NCBI RefSeq assembly: GCF_004348115.1
Contig: NZ_QPFB01000001.1
Location: 3,736,028-3,800,027 of the forward strand
Length of the DNA stretch: 64,000 bases
Reading direction: 5' to 3'
Source: Stenotrophomonas sp. ATCM1_4
GTDB taxonomy: Bacteria; Pseudomonadota; Gammaproteobacteria; Xanthomonadales; Xanthomonadaceae
A model generated the notes under the pieces. The model was not told the origin of the DNA. It ran no database searches and worked only from the letters and a program-made list of their open reading frames with translations. Numbering within the stretch: position 1 is the first letter of the stretch; every line of letters begins with the position of its first letter. The position numbers and the translations under genes are program-made. This document shows, piece by piece, positions 37,826 to 47,858 of this stretch.

Positions 37826-38728
37826 TCATTGCTCGGAACGCAGCTCGGCGAGCACCTTCCGCAGGCCATCCTGCCAGGGCGGCAGCACGATATCGAAGTC
37901 GTGCTGCAGCTTGTCGTTGTCCAGCACCGACCACGACGGTCGCTTGGCCGGCGTCGGATACTCCGCGCTGGAAATCGCCTCGACCGCCGGCACCTTGGCC
38001 ATCAGCCCGGCAGTCACCGCTTCGGCGAAGATCGCCTCGGCGAAACCGTGCCAACTGGTCTGCCCCGAAGCCGTCAGATGCCAGGTACCAGACAGTCCCC
38101 CCGGATGCTGCAGCGCCTTCACCGTAACCTCGGCGATCAAGGCCGCGCTGGTCGGCGTACCGATCTGGTCAGCCACCACGCGCAGCGCATCGCGTTCGGC
38201 GCCAACCCGCAGCATCGTGCGCAGGAAGTTGCCACCGTGCGAGGCGTACACCCACGCGGTACGGAAGATCAGGTGCCGGCCACCGGCCGCGCGCACCGCC
38301 GCTTCGCCATCGCGCTTGCTGGTGCCGTAGACACCCAGCGGCGCGGTCGGCTCGTCCTCACGGTACGGCGCCGTGCCCTGGCCATCGAACACATAGTCGG
38401 TGGAGTAATGCACCATCGGTACGCCGTGCGCTGCGCACCAACTGGCAATCACGCCCGGTGCCTGCGCGTTGGCGGCAAACGCAGCCTCCGGCTCCTGCTC
38501 GGCGCGGTCCACGGCGGTGTAGGCCGCCGCGTTGATCACCACGCCAGGACGAATGCGATCAAGCAAGGTCGTCAGGTGCTCCGGCTGGGTGAAGTCGGCC
38601 GTTTCGCAATCGCGTCCATCAGGCAACCGACCGCTGCGCGTGGTCGCCACGACCTCGTCCACGCCGTGCAACGCGCGCAGCAGCTCCTGGCCAACCTGGC
38701 CATTGCCCCCGAACACCAGCACGGTCAT
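37826..38728 (-). CDS. rmlD: dTDP-4-dehydrorhamnose reductase
   Basis: RmlD makes dTDP-L-rhamnose from the 4-keto sugar. The 300-residue product is an extended short-chain dehydrogenase with the Rossmann motif FGGNGQVGQELL, NAAAYTAVDRAE and the active-site region YSTDYVFDGQG. It overlaps rmlC by four bases and ends the rmlBACD unit, converging on xanB with a shared terminator between them. Confidence 0.95.
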   Translation of the reverse strand: MTVLVFGGNGQVGQELLRALHGVDEVVATTRSGRLPDGRDCETADFTQPEHLTTLLDRIRPGVVINAAAYTAVDRAEQEPEAAFAANAQAPGVIASWCAAHGVPMVHYSTDYVFDGQGTAPYREDEPTAPLGVYGTSKRDGEAAVRAAGGRHLIFRTAWVYASHGGNFLRTMLRVGAERDALRVVADQIGTPTSAALIAEVTVKALQHPGGLSGTWHLTASGQTSWHGFAEAIFAEAVTAGLMAKVPAVEAISSAEYPTPAKRPSWSVLDNDKLQHDFDIVLPPWQDGLRKVLAELRSEQ

Positions 38729-39282
38729 GCGACGTAAACCGGAAGACGGCCTTCAGGGATGTCCTTCAGCAACGGCGCGGCCTCGTCCTTGCCGGACAGG
38801 GTCGGGCCGCTGATCGGCCAATCCACGGCGATGTCGGCATCGTTCCAGCGCACGCCGGCGTCGAACTCCTTCAGGTACACCTCGGTGCACAGATAGCTGA
38901 ACACCGCACGCTCGGACAACACGGCGAAGCCGTGTGCGAAACCTTCCGGGATCCAGAACTGGCGCTTGTTCTCCGCACTCAACACGACCGCTTCCCACTG
39001 ACCAAAGGTGGGCGAACCACGGCGGATGTCCACCGCCACATCGTAGACCTCCCCTTCCAGCACGCTGACCAGCTTGCCCTGCGGGCGCGGCCACTGGTAA
39101 TGCAGCCCACGCAGCACGCCCTTGCTCGAGGAGGAGACGTTGCTCTGCACGAACCGGTCCGGCAGGCCTGCGGCCTTGAAGCGCTCCGCATTCCAGGTCT
39201 CGAAGAAGAAGCCACGCTCGTCGCCAAACACTGCGGGCTCGATGACCACGCAGCCCGGCAACTTGGTTTCAATCACTTTCAC
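38725..39282 (-). CDS. rmlC: dTDP-4-dehydrorhamnose 3,5-epimerase
   Basis: RmlC epimerises carbons 3 and 5 of dTDP-4-keto-6-deoxyglucose. The 185-residue cupin has the typical [35 protein letters not shown] (the catalytic His is in LHYQ) and [14 protein letters not shown]. The start is a GTG overlapping the rmlA stop as GTGA, indicating coupled translation. Confidence 0.95.
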   Translation of the reverse strand: MKVIETKLPGCVVIEPAVFGDERGFFFETWNAERFKAAGLPDRFVQSNVSSSSKGVLRGLHYQWPRPQGKLVSVLEGEVYDVAVDIRRGSPTFGQWEAVVLSAENKRQFWIPEGFAHGFAVLSERAVFSYLCTEVYLKEFDAGVRWNDADIAVDWPISGPTLSGKDEAAPLLKDIPEGRLPVYVA

Positions 39283-40166
39283 GGAACAATTCCTCGTTCA
39301 ACCAGCTTCTGCAGATACTGCCCATAACCGTTCTTTGCCAACGGCGCTGCCAGCGCCTCCAGCTGCTCACGGTTGATCCACCCCTGCCCGTAGGCGATCT
39401 CCTCCGGGCAACAGACCTGCAGCCCCTGCCGGGTCTGGATGGTCTCGATGAAATTCGATGCTTCCAGCAGGGATTGGTGTGTACCGGTATCCAGCCATGC
39501 GTAACCACGGCCCAGAGCTTCCAGGTGCAGATGCCCCTCTCGGAGATAGCGCTGGTTCAGATCGGTGATTTCCAGTTCGCCACGCGGCGAGGGCTTCAGT
39601 TCGGCCGCATAGTCACTCGCATTGCCATCGTAGAAATACAGACCCGTCACCGCATAGTTCGAGCGCGGCTTCTCCGGCTTCTCGACCAGATCGACCACCT
39701 TGCCGGACGCATCGAATTCGGCCACGCCATAACGCTCCGGATCATTGACCCAGTAGCCGAACACCGTTGCGCCTTCAGTGCGCTGATCAGCGTTGCGCAG
39801 CACATCGCGCAGACCATGTCCGTGGAAGATGTTATCGCCCAGCACCAGACAGCTTGGCTTGCCTCCCACGAAGTCACGACCGATAAGGTAAGCCTGTGCC
39901 AAGCCATCCGGACTGGGCTGCACGGCGTACTCTATGTTCATGCCCCACTGCGAACCATCCCCCAGCAACTGCTGGAACAAGGCCTGCTCGTGCGGCGTAT
40001 TGATGATCAGCACCTCACGGATACCTGCCAACATCAACACGCTGAGCGGGTAATAGATCATTGGCTTGTCATACACCGGCAACAGCTGCTTGCTGACGCC
40101 CTTTGTGATGGGATACAGCCGCGTGCCAGAACCGCCGGCAAGAATGATGCCTTTGCGTTGCGTCAT
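39279..40166 (-). CDS. rmlA: Glucose-1-phosphate thymidylyltransferase
   Basis: RmlA makes dTDP-glucose from dTTP and glucose-1-P, the first and feedback-regulated step toward dTDP-rhamnose. The 295-residue product has the nucleotidyltransferase signature [16 protein letters not shown], then [17 protein letters not shown], and the central LGDNIFHG and [19 protein letters not shown]. It lies 77 bases after rmlB and overlaps rmlC. Confidence 0.96.
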   Translation of the reverse strand: MTQRKGIILAGGSGTRLYPITKGVSKQLLPVYDKPMIYYPLSVLMLAGIREVLIINTPHEQALFQQLLGDGSQWGMNIEYAVQPSPDGLAQAYLIGRDFVGGKPSCLVLGDNIFHGHGLRDVLRNADQRTEGATVFGYWVNDPERYGVAEFDASGKVVDLVEKPEKPRSNYAVTGLYFYDGNASDYAAELKPSPRGELEITDLNQRYLREGHLHLEALGRGYAWLDTGTHQSLLEASNFIETIQTRQGLQVCCPEEIAYGQGWINREQLEALAAPLAKNGYGQYLQKLVERGIVP

Positions 40167-40243
40167 TTGAGATTCCCTTGTTTCAGTGCGCTGCGTCGTC
40201 AGACATCAACCCCTCTGCCCGACCCTCAAACAGCGGCGAAGAG

Positions 40244-41299
40244 TCAGGCGGAGGTACCAATGCGCTGCAGACGATAGCTACCGTCCAGCACACCCTGCAC
40301 CCAAGGCTGGTTGTCCAGGTACCAATCCACGGTGTAGGCGATACCCTGTTCGAACGTGAACTTCGGCTCCCAACCCAGCTCATTCTTCAACTTGGACGCG
40401 TCGATCGCGTAACGACGGTCATGGCCAGGGCGGTCAGTCACATGGGTGATCTGGCTGGCGCGTGGCTTGCCGTCCTCGCGCGGACGGCGCTGATCCAGCA
40501 ATGCGCAGATTGCCTGCACCACCTCGATGTTCTGTCGTTCGGAGTTACCACCCACATTGTAGGTTTCGCCAACGCGTCCCTCGGCCAATACGGTACGGAT
40601 GGCTTCACAATGATCGGTCACGAACAGCCAATCCCGCACCTGTTTGCCATCGCCATAGACGGGCAGAGGTTCTCCCGCCAGTGCCTTGGCGATCACCAGC
40701 GGAATGAGCTTTTCCGGGAAGTGGTACGGACCATAGTTGTTGGAGCAGTTGGTGGTCAGTACCGGCAAGCCATAGGTGTGATGGAAAGCGCGCACCAAAT
40801 GGTCAGAAGCTGCCTTGGAAGCGGAGTACGGGGAGTTGGGAGCATAAGGTGTGGTCTCGGTGAAGAGGCCGGTCTCCCCCAAGGTGCCGTAGACCTCGTC
40901 GGTGGAAACGTGCAGAAAACGGAAGCCTGCCCCCTTTCCAGCCGGCAGGGCCTTCCAATAGTCGCGCACGGCCTCCAGCAGCCCTAGCGTGCCCACCACA
41001 TTGGTCTGGATGAATGCGCCAGGACCATCGATGGAGCGGTCCACATGGCTCTCAGCGGCGAAGTTCAACACCGCATCAGGCTGATGTTCGGCCAGCAGGC
41101 GAGAGACGAGCGCGCGATCACCGATATCGCCCTGCACGAACACATGGTTCGGATTCCCGTTCAAGCCTGCCAGCGTCTTCAGATTACCGGCGTAGGTCAG
41201 CGCATCCAGATTGATGACCCTGACACTCTTGCTCACCGCTTCCAGAACGAAGTTGCCGCCGATAAAGCCGGCACCGCCGGTCACAAGCCATGTGGTCAC
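40244..41299 (-). CDS. rmlB: dTDP-glucose 4,6-dehydratase
   Basis: RmlB oxidises and dehydrates dTDP-glucose to the 4-keto-6-deoxy sugar. The 351-residue product has the NAD-binding motif [28 protein letters not shown] and the catalytic region STDEVYG followed by [12 protein letters not shown]. The start is GTG (MTTWLVTGG). It is the first gene of the minus-strand rmlBACD unit; the 234 bases up to etfB must hold its promoter and that of etfB. Confidence 0.96.
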   Translation of the reverse strand: MTTWLVTGGAGFIGGNFVLEAVSKSVRVINLDALTYAGNLKTLAGLNGNPNHVFVQGDIGDRALVSRLLAEHQPDAVLNFAAESHVDRSIDGPGAFIQTNVVGTLGLLEAVRDYWKALPAGKGAGFRFLHVSTDEVYGTLGETGLFTETTPYAPNSPYSASKAASDHLVRAFHHTYGLPVLTTNCSNNYGPYHFPEKLIPLVIAKALAGEPLPVYGDGKQVRDWLFVTDHCEAIRTVLAEGRVGETYNVGGNSERQNIEVVQAICALLDQRRPREDGKPRASQITHVTDRPGHDRRYAIDASKLKNELGWEPKFTFEQGIAYTVDWYLDNQPWVQGVLDGSYRLQRIGTSA

Positions 41300-41439
41300 G
41301 CAGATACTCTCCTGATCTTCGGCTGCCTGATGCAGCCGTTGTGCGCTAAGGATATAACGAGGTGCATTTCACAGGCTGCACCATTGATGACGCGCGGAAA
41401 CGAAGCCCGGAATGCGGCAGCGCAACATCTCCATACGCA

Positions 41440-41469
41440 TTCGCATGGAAGTGACAAGCCGGCTAGAAT
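41440..41469 (+). promoter_or_regulatory. Possible promoter of etfBA
   Basis: TTCGCA and TAGAAT lie 18 bases apart, with the -10 about 65 bases before etfB. The -35 is weak, so this is a moderate prediction. Confidence 0.4.
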
Positions 41470-41533
41470 CAGGGGTTGAAATCTCGACACCGGCACGGCC
41501 GGCCCCCTCAGCAACCGAAGGACTCCGCAGCAC

Positions 41534-42280
41534 ATGAAAATCCTCGTCGCGTACAAGCGCGTGGTGGACTACAACGTCCGCATTCAGGTCAAGCCGGACG
41601 GTTCCGGCGTGGTCACCGATGGCGTCAAGCTGTCGCCGAACCCGTTTGATGAAATCGCACTGGAAGAAGCCCTGCGCCTGCGCGACAAGGGGATCGCCAC
41701 CGAGGTCGTGGTCGCTACCATCGCCCCGGCCGACGCCCAGGCGCACCTGCGCAATGGCTTGGCCATGGGCGCCAACCGCGCCATCCACGTGGTTACCGAC
41801 CAGGCCATCCAGCCGCTGACCGCCGCCCGCACCCTGCTCAAGCTGGTGGAGAAGGAACAGCCGGACCTGGTCATCCTCGGCAAGCAGGCCATCGACGACG
41901 ACGCCAACCAGACCGGCCAGATGCTGGCTACGCTGTGGGCGCGCCCGCAGGCCACCTTCGCCTCCAAGGTCGAGATCGCCGACGGCAAGGCCACGGTCAC
42001 GCGTGAAGTCGACGCCGGCCTGGAGACGCTGGAAGTTGACCTGCCGGCGGTGATCACCACCGACCTGCGCCTGAACGAACCGCGCTTCATCAAGCTGCCG
42101 GACATCATGAAGGCCAAGGCCAAGCCGCTGGAAACCCTGCAGTTGGCCGACCTGGGCGTTGAAGCCGCCGATACGTTCAAGACCACCCACTACGCCGCGC
42201 CGGCAAAGCGCAGCAAGGGCGTGATGGTGAAGGACGCCGCCGAACTGGTGGCTGCACTCAAGCAGAAGGGGTTGCTGTAA
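41534..42280 (+). CDS. etfB: Electron transfer flavoprotein beta subunit
   Basis: ETF carries electrons from acyl-CoA dehydrogenases to ubiquinone via ETF dehydrogenase. The 248-residue beta subunit has the family pattern MKILVAYKRVVDYNVRI, NPFDEIALEEALRLRDKG and the signature LVILGKQAIDDDANQTGQMLA that binds AMP. It ends with TAATG, the ATG of etfA, so the subunits are coupled. In xanthomonads this pair marks one edge of the variable LPS segment. Confidence 0.96.
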   Translation: MKILVAYKRVVDYNVRIQVKPDGSGVVTDGVKLSPNPFDEIALEEALRLRDKGIATEVVVATIAPADAQAHLRNGLAMGANRAIHVVTDQAIQPLTAARTLLKLVEKEQPDLVILGKQAIDDDANQTGQMLATLWARPQATFASKVEIADGKATVTREVDAGLETLEVDLPAVITTDLRLNEPRFIKLPDIMKAKAKPLETLQLADLGVEAADTFKTTHYAAPAKRSKGVMVKDAAELVAALKQKGLL

Positions 42281-43215
42281 TGGCCAAGATTCTCGTTATC
42301 GCTGAGCACCTGGACGGCAAGCTCAACAGCGCCGTCGCCAAGACCGTTTCGGCCGCTGCCGCCGTCGGTGGCGACATCGATGTGCTGGTGCTGGCCGCCG
42401 ACCCGGCCGGCATCGCCGCCGAAGCCGCGCAGATCGCCGGCGTCAGCAAGGTGCTCACCCTGGCCAACCCGGCCAACGCACATGCCCTGGCCCAGGTGCA
42501 GGCACCGCAGATCGCCAAGGCCGCCGCCGGCTACAGCCACGTGTTCGGCGCCTCGACCACCACCGGCAAGGACTTGGTCCCGGCCGTGGCCGCGCTGCTC
42601 GGCGTCAACCAGGTCTCCGACCTGATGAGCGTCGAAGGCCCGCACACCTTCAAGCGCCCGATCTACGCCGGCAACGCCATCATCACCGTGGAAGTGCCGG
42701 CCGACCAGGTGGTCGTGGCGACCGTTCGCGCCGCTTCCTGGCCGGAAGCAGCCAAGGGCAACAGTGCCCCGGTCGAGGCCATTAGCGTCGACGCCGCCCT
42801 GCCCTCGCACACCCGCTTCATCGGCCTGGCCGCCGGCAAGAGCGACCGCCCGGACCTGCAGAGCGCCAAGCGCGTGGTTTCCGGCGGCCGTGGCGTCGGT
42901 TCGGAGGAGAACTTCAAGGTGATCTACCAGCTGGCCGACAAACTCGGGGCTGGCGTCGGCGCCTCCCGTGCGGCGGTCGACGCCGGCTACGTGCCCAGCG
43001 ACATGCAGGTCGGCCAGACCGGCAAGATCATCGCCCCGGAGCTGTACATCGCCGTGGGCATCTCCGGTGCCATCCAGCACCTGACCGGCATCAAGGACGC
43101 CGGCACCATCGTGGCCATCAACAAGGACGGCGATGCGCCGATCTTCGAAGTGGCCGATATCGGGCTGGTGGGGGACCTGTTCACGCTGCTGCCCGAACTC
43201 GAAGCCAGTCTATAA
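42280..43215 (+). CDS. etfA: Electron transfer flavoprotein alpha subunit
   Basis: The 311-residue alpha subunit carries most of the FAD site. It has an N-terminal ETF domain and the C-terminal FAD-binding signature with [22 protein letters not shown] and [20 protein letters not shown]. It follows etfB with a one-base overlap. A GtrA-like gene starts 34 bases downstream on the same strand, so readthrough is possible. Confidence 0.96.
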   Translation: MAKILVIAEHLDGKLNSAVAKTVSAAAAVGGDIDVLVLAADPAGIAAEAAQIAGVSKVLTLANPANAHALAQVQAPQIAKAAAGYSHVFGASTTTGKDLVPAVAALLGVNQVSDLMSVEGPHTFKRPIYAGNAIITVEVPADQVVVATVRAASWPEAAKGNSAPVEAISVDAALPSHTRFIGLAAGKSDRPDLQSAKRVVSGGRGVGSEENFKVIYQLADKLGAGVGASRAAVDAGYVPSDMQVGQTGKIIAPELYIAVGISGAIQHLTGIKDAGTIVAINKDGDAPIFEVADIGLVGDLFTLLPELEASL

Positions 43216-43249
43216 GCCGCACGTGGCACCGGTCGAACAACCCCATTGC

Positions 43250-43636
43250 GTGAAGCGCAGCTCCACCAAACGCCAGGTCATCCTGTACGCCGTCGTTGGC
43301 GGCGTACAGCTGAGCGTCGACTGGCTCACCTTTACCACACTGACTTCCCTGGGGATAAGTGTGGTGGTGGCGAATCCCTTCGCCAGGATAGTCGGCGCGG
43401 TATTGGGGTTCTGGCTCAACGGGAAGCTCACCTTTGCGGTATCCGAGCCATTGAAGGCCAGCCAGGCCGCCAAGTTTGCGGTGTCCTGGCTGGCGATGAC
43501 GCTGTTGAGCACCGCTGCGATCTGGACTACAGAACAGCTCTGGGGATTGCAGTCCGCCCAACTTGCAAAGCCCGTTATTGATGTCGGCTTGGCAGCACTG
43601 GGCTTCCTGGCGTCCAAACTCTGGATATACCGCTGA
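43250..43636 (+). CDS. GtrA-family membrane protein
   Basis: This 128-residue protein has four predicted membrane helices in the GtrA pattern ([43 protein letters not shown] and two more, ending in KLWIYR). GtrA proteins are thought to flip bactoprenol-linked sugars across the inner membrane for O-antigen or other glycan decoration. The first codon is a GTG at 43250; a GTG at 43223 would add nine residues and neither has a clear ribosome site. It lies just after etfA and opens the variable glycan segment. A GtrB-like glycosyltransferase lies 1.8 kb away on the other strand. Confidence 0.8.
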   Translation: MKRSSTKRQVILYAVVGGVQLSVDWLTFTTLTSLGISVVVANPFARIVGAVLGFWLNGKLTFAVSEPLKASQAAKFAVSWLAMTLLSTAAIWTTEQLWGLQSAQLAKPVIDVGLAALGFLASKLWIYR

Positions 43637-43739
43637 ATCAGTCGTGCGATACGCAGCTTGGTGACAGGCTGCGTGGAGCAACGACAACTGCCCGCACGTT
43701 CAGGAAGAAAGCCGTGCCGGCCAACCCGCCAGTCTCCGC

Positions 43740-44531
43740 TCAGCGGCGGTGATCTTCCCTCGCCTCAGGCTCCGCACTGCGGAACTCCCGTGTGGCCGCT
43801 GCAAAGTCATCCCAAGAAGGACCGCCGCGCCGTTCATAGAGAAGCGGCCCGGCATGCGGTCGTTCCGACGTCAATGCGTAGTCAATCGAGCGCCTCTTGA
43901 AGGCATTGGACCGCAGCAGCCTGAGGACGTAGAGCGGAAGCAGGCCCATGAAGCTCTTCCATTGGGATCGATACTGCAGGCAGAAACCGACGTAACGGAT
44001 TCGTTCAAGCAACCCCGTATCGATTTCCTCAACGACTGCGTCACGCTTGATGAAAGCGAGCAGGTTGAACAAGGGCCCGATCAACCCGTGGCCGTGGTAC
44101 AGGCAGTACTCCCACCCGCGCGCACCCGAGCGCTGCACCGCCAGACACCCCAGAAGATGGGCCGCGTCGTGGTCCTGATGCCCCCCCTCCCAGGCAGGAA
44201 GCATCACCTGCCCTGGCTGCAAGGTATCCACCAGCTGGAACAAGCCCCCGGCGACCGCGGCCATATGCAGGTGCAACCCACCATCCGGCGCATGCAGATC
44301 CGCGCCCAGAAAATGTACATGCCCATCAGCCACGCCAAGCCTTCGCAGAACACCAAGGCTTTCGCGCTGTCGCCGCTGGATACTTTGCCCTCCCCAGCCA
44401 CCATCGGTCAGATACGCGAGATGAACGGGCCCGGCATCTCGTGCGTGGGACTGGATCCAGGGGAAAAGGCAGAACTCGTCATCCGGATGCGCCAGGACGA
44501 CCAGCATCACAGGGCCTCGGTCAGAAAGCAT
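43740..44531 (-). CDS. PIG-L family N-deacetylase
   Basis: PIG-L/LmbE proteins are zinc-dependent deacetylases acting on N-acetyl sugars and related small molecules. The 263-residue product has the zinc motif AHPDDE (from residue 14) and the later HQDHDA that supplies the third zinc ligand. The middle and C-terminal parts are helical and less familiar. The ATG at 44531 has GGA five bases upstream and overlaps the GNAT gene by 11 bases; an ATG at 44576 is possible. Coupling to the GNAT gene suggests deacetylation followed by reacylation of an amino sugar, which is inference. Confidence 0.82.
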   Translation of the reverse strand: MLSDRGPVMLVVLAHPDDEFCLFPWIQSHARDAGPVHLAYLTDGGWGGQSIQRRQRESLGVLRRLGVADGHVHFLGADLHAPDGGLHLHMAAVAGGLFQLVDTLQPGQVMLPAWEGGHQDHDAAHLLGCLAVQRSGARGWEYCLYHGHGLIGPLFNLLAFIKRDAVVEEIDTGLLERIRYVGFCLQYRSQWKSFMGLLPLYVLRLLRSNAFKRRSIDYALTSERPHAGPLLYERRGGPSWDDFAAATREFRSAEPEAREDHRR

Positions 44532-45381
44532 CGAAGTCCAACTGCCCGAGTTCGACACCCTCTCTTTCGATCGCATGTGAGCCCTCGTTCAAACCCAGGA
44601 AAATAAGATTCAACGGGCTCGGCCGGAAGCGCTTTGGAATGTCGACCCACATCGATCCCGCTCGGGTACCCGCAGGCCGCAGGCCCAGGTGAAGGCGGAA
44701 CAATGGAGCCCCTCCGCCGCTACCCTCCGCAAGCTTGCCCAAGCCATCTGCCGGAACCTCGGCCCAAGCGGACAGGAGCGGTTTTCCGGTCGGAGCCCAC
44801 GCCCCCACAAGTGCGTTGCCGCAGGGAGCAATCTGGTAACGACGCACCGGATTCGCTATGCGCCAGGCCAGATTGTCATCATTCCAGATTCGCCTGAAAG
44901 AAAAGTCAGACGCCTGCCGATCACCATACTGGCTACTGATATTGCCTATGCCGATCTTCGCATCCAAGGGCGAAACCAGGGAGAACCCGAGCTTCCTCAG
45001 AAATCCCGGAGTCGAATTGTCGTTGGCCACGCCATAGACTGCATGGAACCCTTCGGCAGCGGCGCGCTCATAAGTCAGCGCGGCCAGCTTGGTGAAAAGC
45101 CCCTTCCCCTGGAATTTCGGATGCGTGGCGGTATTGAGAGACAAAAGGACGCGCCGCGCCACACCGTGAACAACCGCTTCCGCCGGAATGCAGACGTAAT
45201 GAGCCGCCAGCTCATCCCCCTCCCATGCATCAAAACCAACGACATTACCGGCCGGATTATCCGCGTACAGCCACTTCAGATAGGTCGCGGTCAACCCCGA
45301 CGCACCGGGAAAGCAGATACGGAACAGATTCGAATATGCAGCCAGCATACCCTCGGAGAATTGCGTTGCCCTGAATTCCAA
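44521..45381 (-). CDS. GNAT-family acyltransferase
   Basis: This 286-residue protein has a GNAT core near the middle: LLSLNTATHPKFQGKGLFTKLAALTYERAAAEGF, with the acetyl-CoA loop QGKGLF and GVANDNSTPGFLRKLGFSLVSP. The substrate is unknown; in a polysaccharide cluster it probably acylates an amino sugar. The start is not ATG: a TTG at 45381 has GAGG six bases upstream and is preferred over a TTG at 45402 with no ribosome site. It overlaps the PIG-L gene by 11 bases and follows the GtrB-like gene by 26 bases. Confidence 0.78.
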   Translation of the reverse strand: MEFRATQFSEGMLAAYSNLFRICFPGASGLTATYLKWLYADNPAGNVVGFDAWEGDELAAHYVCIPAEAVVHGVARRVLLSLNTATHPKFQGKGLFTKLAALTYERAAAEGFHAVYGVANDNSTPGFLRKLGFSLVSPLDAKIGIGNISSQYGDRQASDFSFRRIWNDDNLAWRIANPVRRYQIAPCGNALVGAWAPTGKPLLSAWAEVPADGLGKLAEGSGGGAPLFRLHLGLRPAGTRAGSMWVDIPKRFRPSPLNLIFLGLNEGSHAIEREGVELGQLDFDAF

Positions 45382-45407
45382 GAAACACCTCGGATGAATC
45401 AAGAAAA

Positions 45408-46385
45408 TTACTTGACCGGTGCCGCCAGCGATCGATGGATCGGCCTGCGCGGCACGCTCTGTATGTCATAACCAAGGAATGCCAAAAGGAACTGCAAGCC
45501 GCTCATTATCGCCAAAGCAGGCAAGACGACATTTCCAGTGGATGCCGGCACACCCGCACGAAAAGCGAGCCACCAGTGAATTCCGCCGTAAACAACACCA
45601 CCAGTCAGCAACACAAGTGCGGCGACAAGCTCTAATGAAGCGATCGAAAGGTCCCGAAGATAATACCTGTACAGAACCCTTTTAATAAGATTACGCGAAT
45701 GCTTCAAAGAGAACTCGCCAATGACCTTCGATATCTTCAGGTTACTCTCTTCATCCGCATACTTCGCATCCATCGGAACATCCACCACCACCGCACGCAT
45801 GGTATTCAGTCGGAAAAGCATGTCGGTTTCAAAAAAATACCGTTTACTGATCGACTTGACCGGCAGCCGCTCGATTATCCTGGCGTGGATCGCAGTGTAG
45901 CCGTTCGTAGGATCGAACACATCCCAGTAACCGGTAGATGCCTTTGCCATGAATGACAGCCCGAGGTTACCGATCCTGCGAAGCAGCGGCATCTGCTTGA
46001 TTTCACCAAGGTCCCAGAATCGGTTGCCCTTGCAGTAATCAGCCTCACCATTCTGAATAGGAAGGACGAAGCGATATAGCAGGGCTGGATCCATCTGCCC
46101 GTCGCCATCCAACTTCACTACCACGGTCGCGCCATCCGCTGCGGCGCGCTGATACCCGGTAAGCATCGCCCCCCCCACGCCTTGATTGGCTACATGACGC
46201 AGCACCTGAACCCGAGGATCCCTGCATTCCTGCTCAATGACATCACCACTCCTCTCCGGGCAAGCATCATCAACGCAATAAATCCTGCTTACCTCCGAAC
46301 CTATCGCGTCAATCACCGCCAACACGTGCTTACGCACCCTGTAACAAGGGATAACAACGGCAATGATACTCTCCGGTGCATTCAT
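45408..46385 (-). CDS. GtrB/DPM1-like family 2 glycosyltransferase
   Basis: This 325-residue protein is a GT2 polyprenyl-phosphate glycosyltransferase. The catalytic domain (about 8-235) has VVIPCYRVRKHVLAVIDAI, the VDDACPERSGDV nucleotide region and VKLDGDGQMDP with the DxD. TNGYTAIHARII and KRYFFETDMLFRL match DPM1-like enzymes. Two membrane helices follow at the C-terminus (LELVAALVLLTGGVVYGGIHWW and VVLPALAIMSGLQFLLAFLGYDI). Such enzymes load a sugar on undecaprenyl phosphate for a periplasmic transferase. Its start overlaps the upstream stop as ATGA. Confidence 0.87.
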   Translation of the reverse strand: MNAPESIIAVVIPCYRVRKHVLAVIDAIGSEVSRIYCVDDACPERSGDVIEQECRDPRVQVLRHVANQGVGGAMLTGYQRAAADGATVVVKLDGDGQMDPALLYRFVLPIQNGEADYCKGNRFWDLGEIKQMPLLRRIGNLGLSFMAKASTGYWDVFDPTNGYTAIHARIIERLPVKSISKRYFFETDMLFRLNTMRAVVVDVPMDAKYADEESNLKISKVIGEFSLKHSRNLIKRVLYRYYLRDLSIASLELVAALVLLTGGVVYGGIHWWLAFRAGVPASTGNVVLPALAIMSGLQFLLAFLGYDIQSVPRRPIHRSLAAPVK

Positions 46386-47785
46386 TCTTTAGCCTCTGAA
46401 CTCTTTGCAGAAAACAATCTAGCACCAAACGAATCCCCCGGGGCACCAGGATACAGCAACAAATACATTGCCACCAGCGTAGCTATCATTGCGACAGGAA
46501 ACAAGTATCTAAAATCACAGGCAATAGTCGTCGGCAAAAATGACATTAAATACATCAAGCCACCAAACGCCGAAAGCCTCATCAACCAGATTTCACCCGT
46601 ACCTTCGCGACGCGCCAGAAAGAAGAATGAAAAAAGAAGAATGCCCGCATACCACCAATTCCTAAACACACCGGTCGGGATTAACTTACCCACTGCCGCG
46701 CCAATCAGACGATCTCGAGAATCCATTTCCTCAGCAACGCCTATTGCTTGCAAGTGCTCAGGCAACGCCGAAACACCCCAATATGCTGGAACACACCCCA
46801 CCATTGGACCAGCCCCCATCAGTGCACCGAACGCATTAAATCGGTGGGAAACGTAAGCTTGAGGATCATGCCTTATACCCTCCCCCCAGATACTCCAAGA
46901 GCGCTCAGTCGAAAGACTATTTATATAGCCGCGAACCGCTTCATTATGCCAAACCGAGTCAATACGTTCGGGGCTATAGCCCTTTCGCATCTCCGAAATA
47001 GCCTCGCTACTGGCGCCACTCCACGAGGAGCTGTCACCATCTCTAGCATAGGCAACCATTCCTATAATATCGTAGGCTCGGATAGTTAGAAAACCGACCG
47101 ACACAGGAGCGCCGTTCGGGGAAGCAATCCGCACACTCGCTGCTGTCGACAAGCCCACGCTGCTCATAGCCACGACAATAAGAGTCGCCGTCCCGGCGAG
47201 CAGCATTCCACGCGTCGACCGAGCAAAGCGTCGACCGACGATCATGGCCAGAGCAAGCGCCAACGGAACCGCCAACAGGATTCCTTGTTGACGCAACAAG
47301 GGCAACGCTCCAACACAGCACGCTACGATCAGAAACAAAAATCCACTCAATCTAGCGGACCTGACCCGCGCCTGGAAAAGCATACCTGTAATCGCCACAG
47401 CAGCTGTCGTGGCGAGCATTACATCCTTCCATATAATGCCTACGTACAGCATGAACAGAGGATTCACCGCCAAGACTATGGCGAAAGCAATGCGCCACTT
47501 TGCAACACGTTCCAACGCCGCACCCGACGTGAGAAAATAGGCAAAAATTCCATATGTAGCGAGAGAATTAAGCGCGATGAAAATACTGGTGCCGACCAGC
47601 CCTCCCCCCAGCCAAGATAGAACAGCCGCAAAAAAGGTAGGCCCCCACCCAGCGGCCTTACCGATGATACCTTCATAGAGTGCGATACCACTATCAACCG
47701 AAATCTGACCTGGAGAGTGAAAAGCGGCCAAAACTGTCGCAATAAAAATAGCCGCAATAAAAACAGAATTCCGATAAGCCGCCAT
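46382..47785 (-). CDS. Polytopic membrane protein, possible GT-C-type glycosyltransferase
   Basis: This 467-residue protein has about eleven predicted membrane helices, with a long extracytoplasmic segment at roughly 230-330 (RAYDIIGMVAYARDGDSSS to about GVSAL). The pattern, with a hydrophilic loop containing VDSG near the N-terminus, fits polyprenyl-sugar-using GT-C enzymes, but I do not recognise a named family. It is coupled by four bases to the GtrB-like gene, which supports a role as the specific transferase of a Gtr-like trio. The region is clearly more AT-rich than the rest of the window, suggesting recent transfer. Confidence 0.7.
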   Translation of the reverse strand: MAAYRNSVFIAAIFIATVLAAFHSPGQISVDSGIALYEGIIGKAAGWGPTFFAAVLSWLGGGLVGTSIFIALNSLATYGIFAYFLTSGAALERVAKWRIAFAIVLAVNPLFMLYVGIIWKDVMLATTAAVAITGMLFQARVRSARLSGFLFLIVACCVGALPLLRQQGILLAVPLALALAMIVGRRFARSTRGMLLAGTATLIVVAMSSVGLSTAASVRIASPNGAPVSVGFLTIRAYDIIGMVAYARDGDSSSWSGASSEAISEMRKGYSPERIDSVWHNEAVRGYINSLSTERSWSIWGEGIRHDPQAYVSHRFNAFGALMGAGPMVGCVPAYWGVSALPEHLQAIGVAEEMDSRDRLIGAAVGKLIPTGVFRNWWYAGILLFSFFFLARREGTGEIWLMRLSAFGGLMYLMSFLPTTIACDFRYLFPVAMIATLVAMYLLLYPGAPGDSFGARLFSAKSSEAKE

Positions 47786-47858
47786 AACACTCCCCAGAAG
47801 ACAATATAACTAACCACGCATAACCAGGCAAGAATCAGTCCGTACGCACCACTATCAC

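Noticed and set aside
36001..37869. A 622-codon minus-strand frame over xanA and xanB
   Set aside because: It is antisense to two well-supported enzymes and crosses their terminator.
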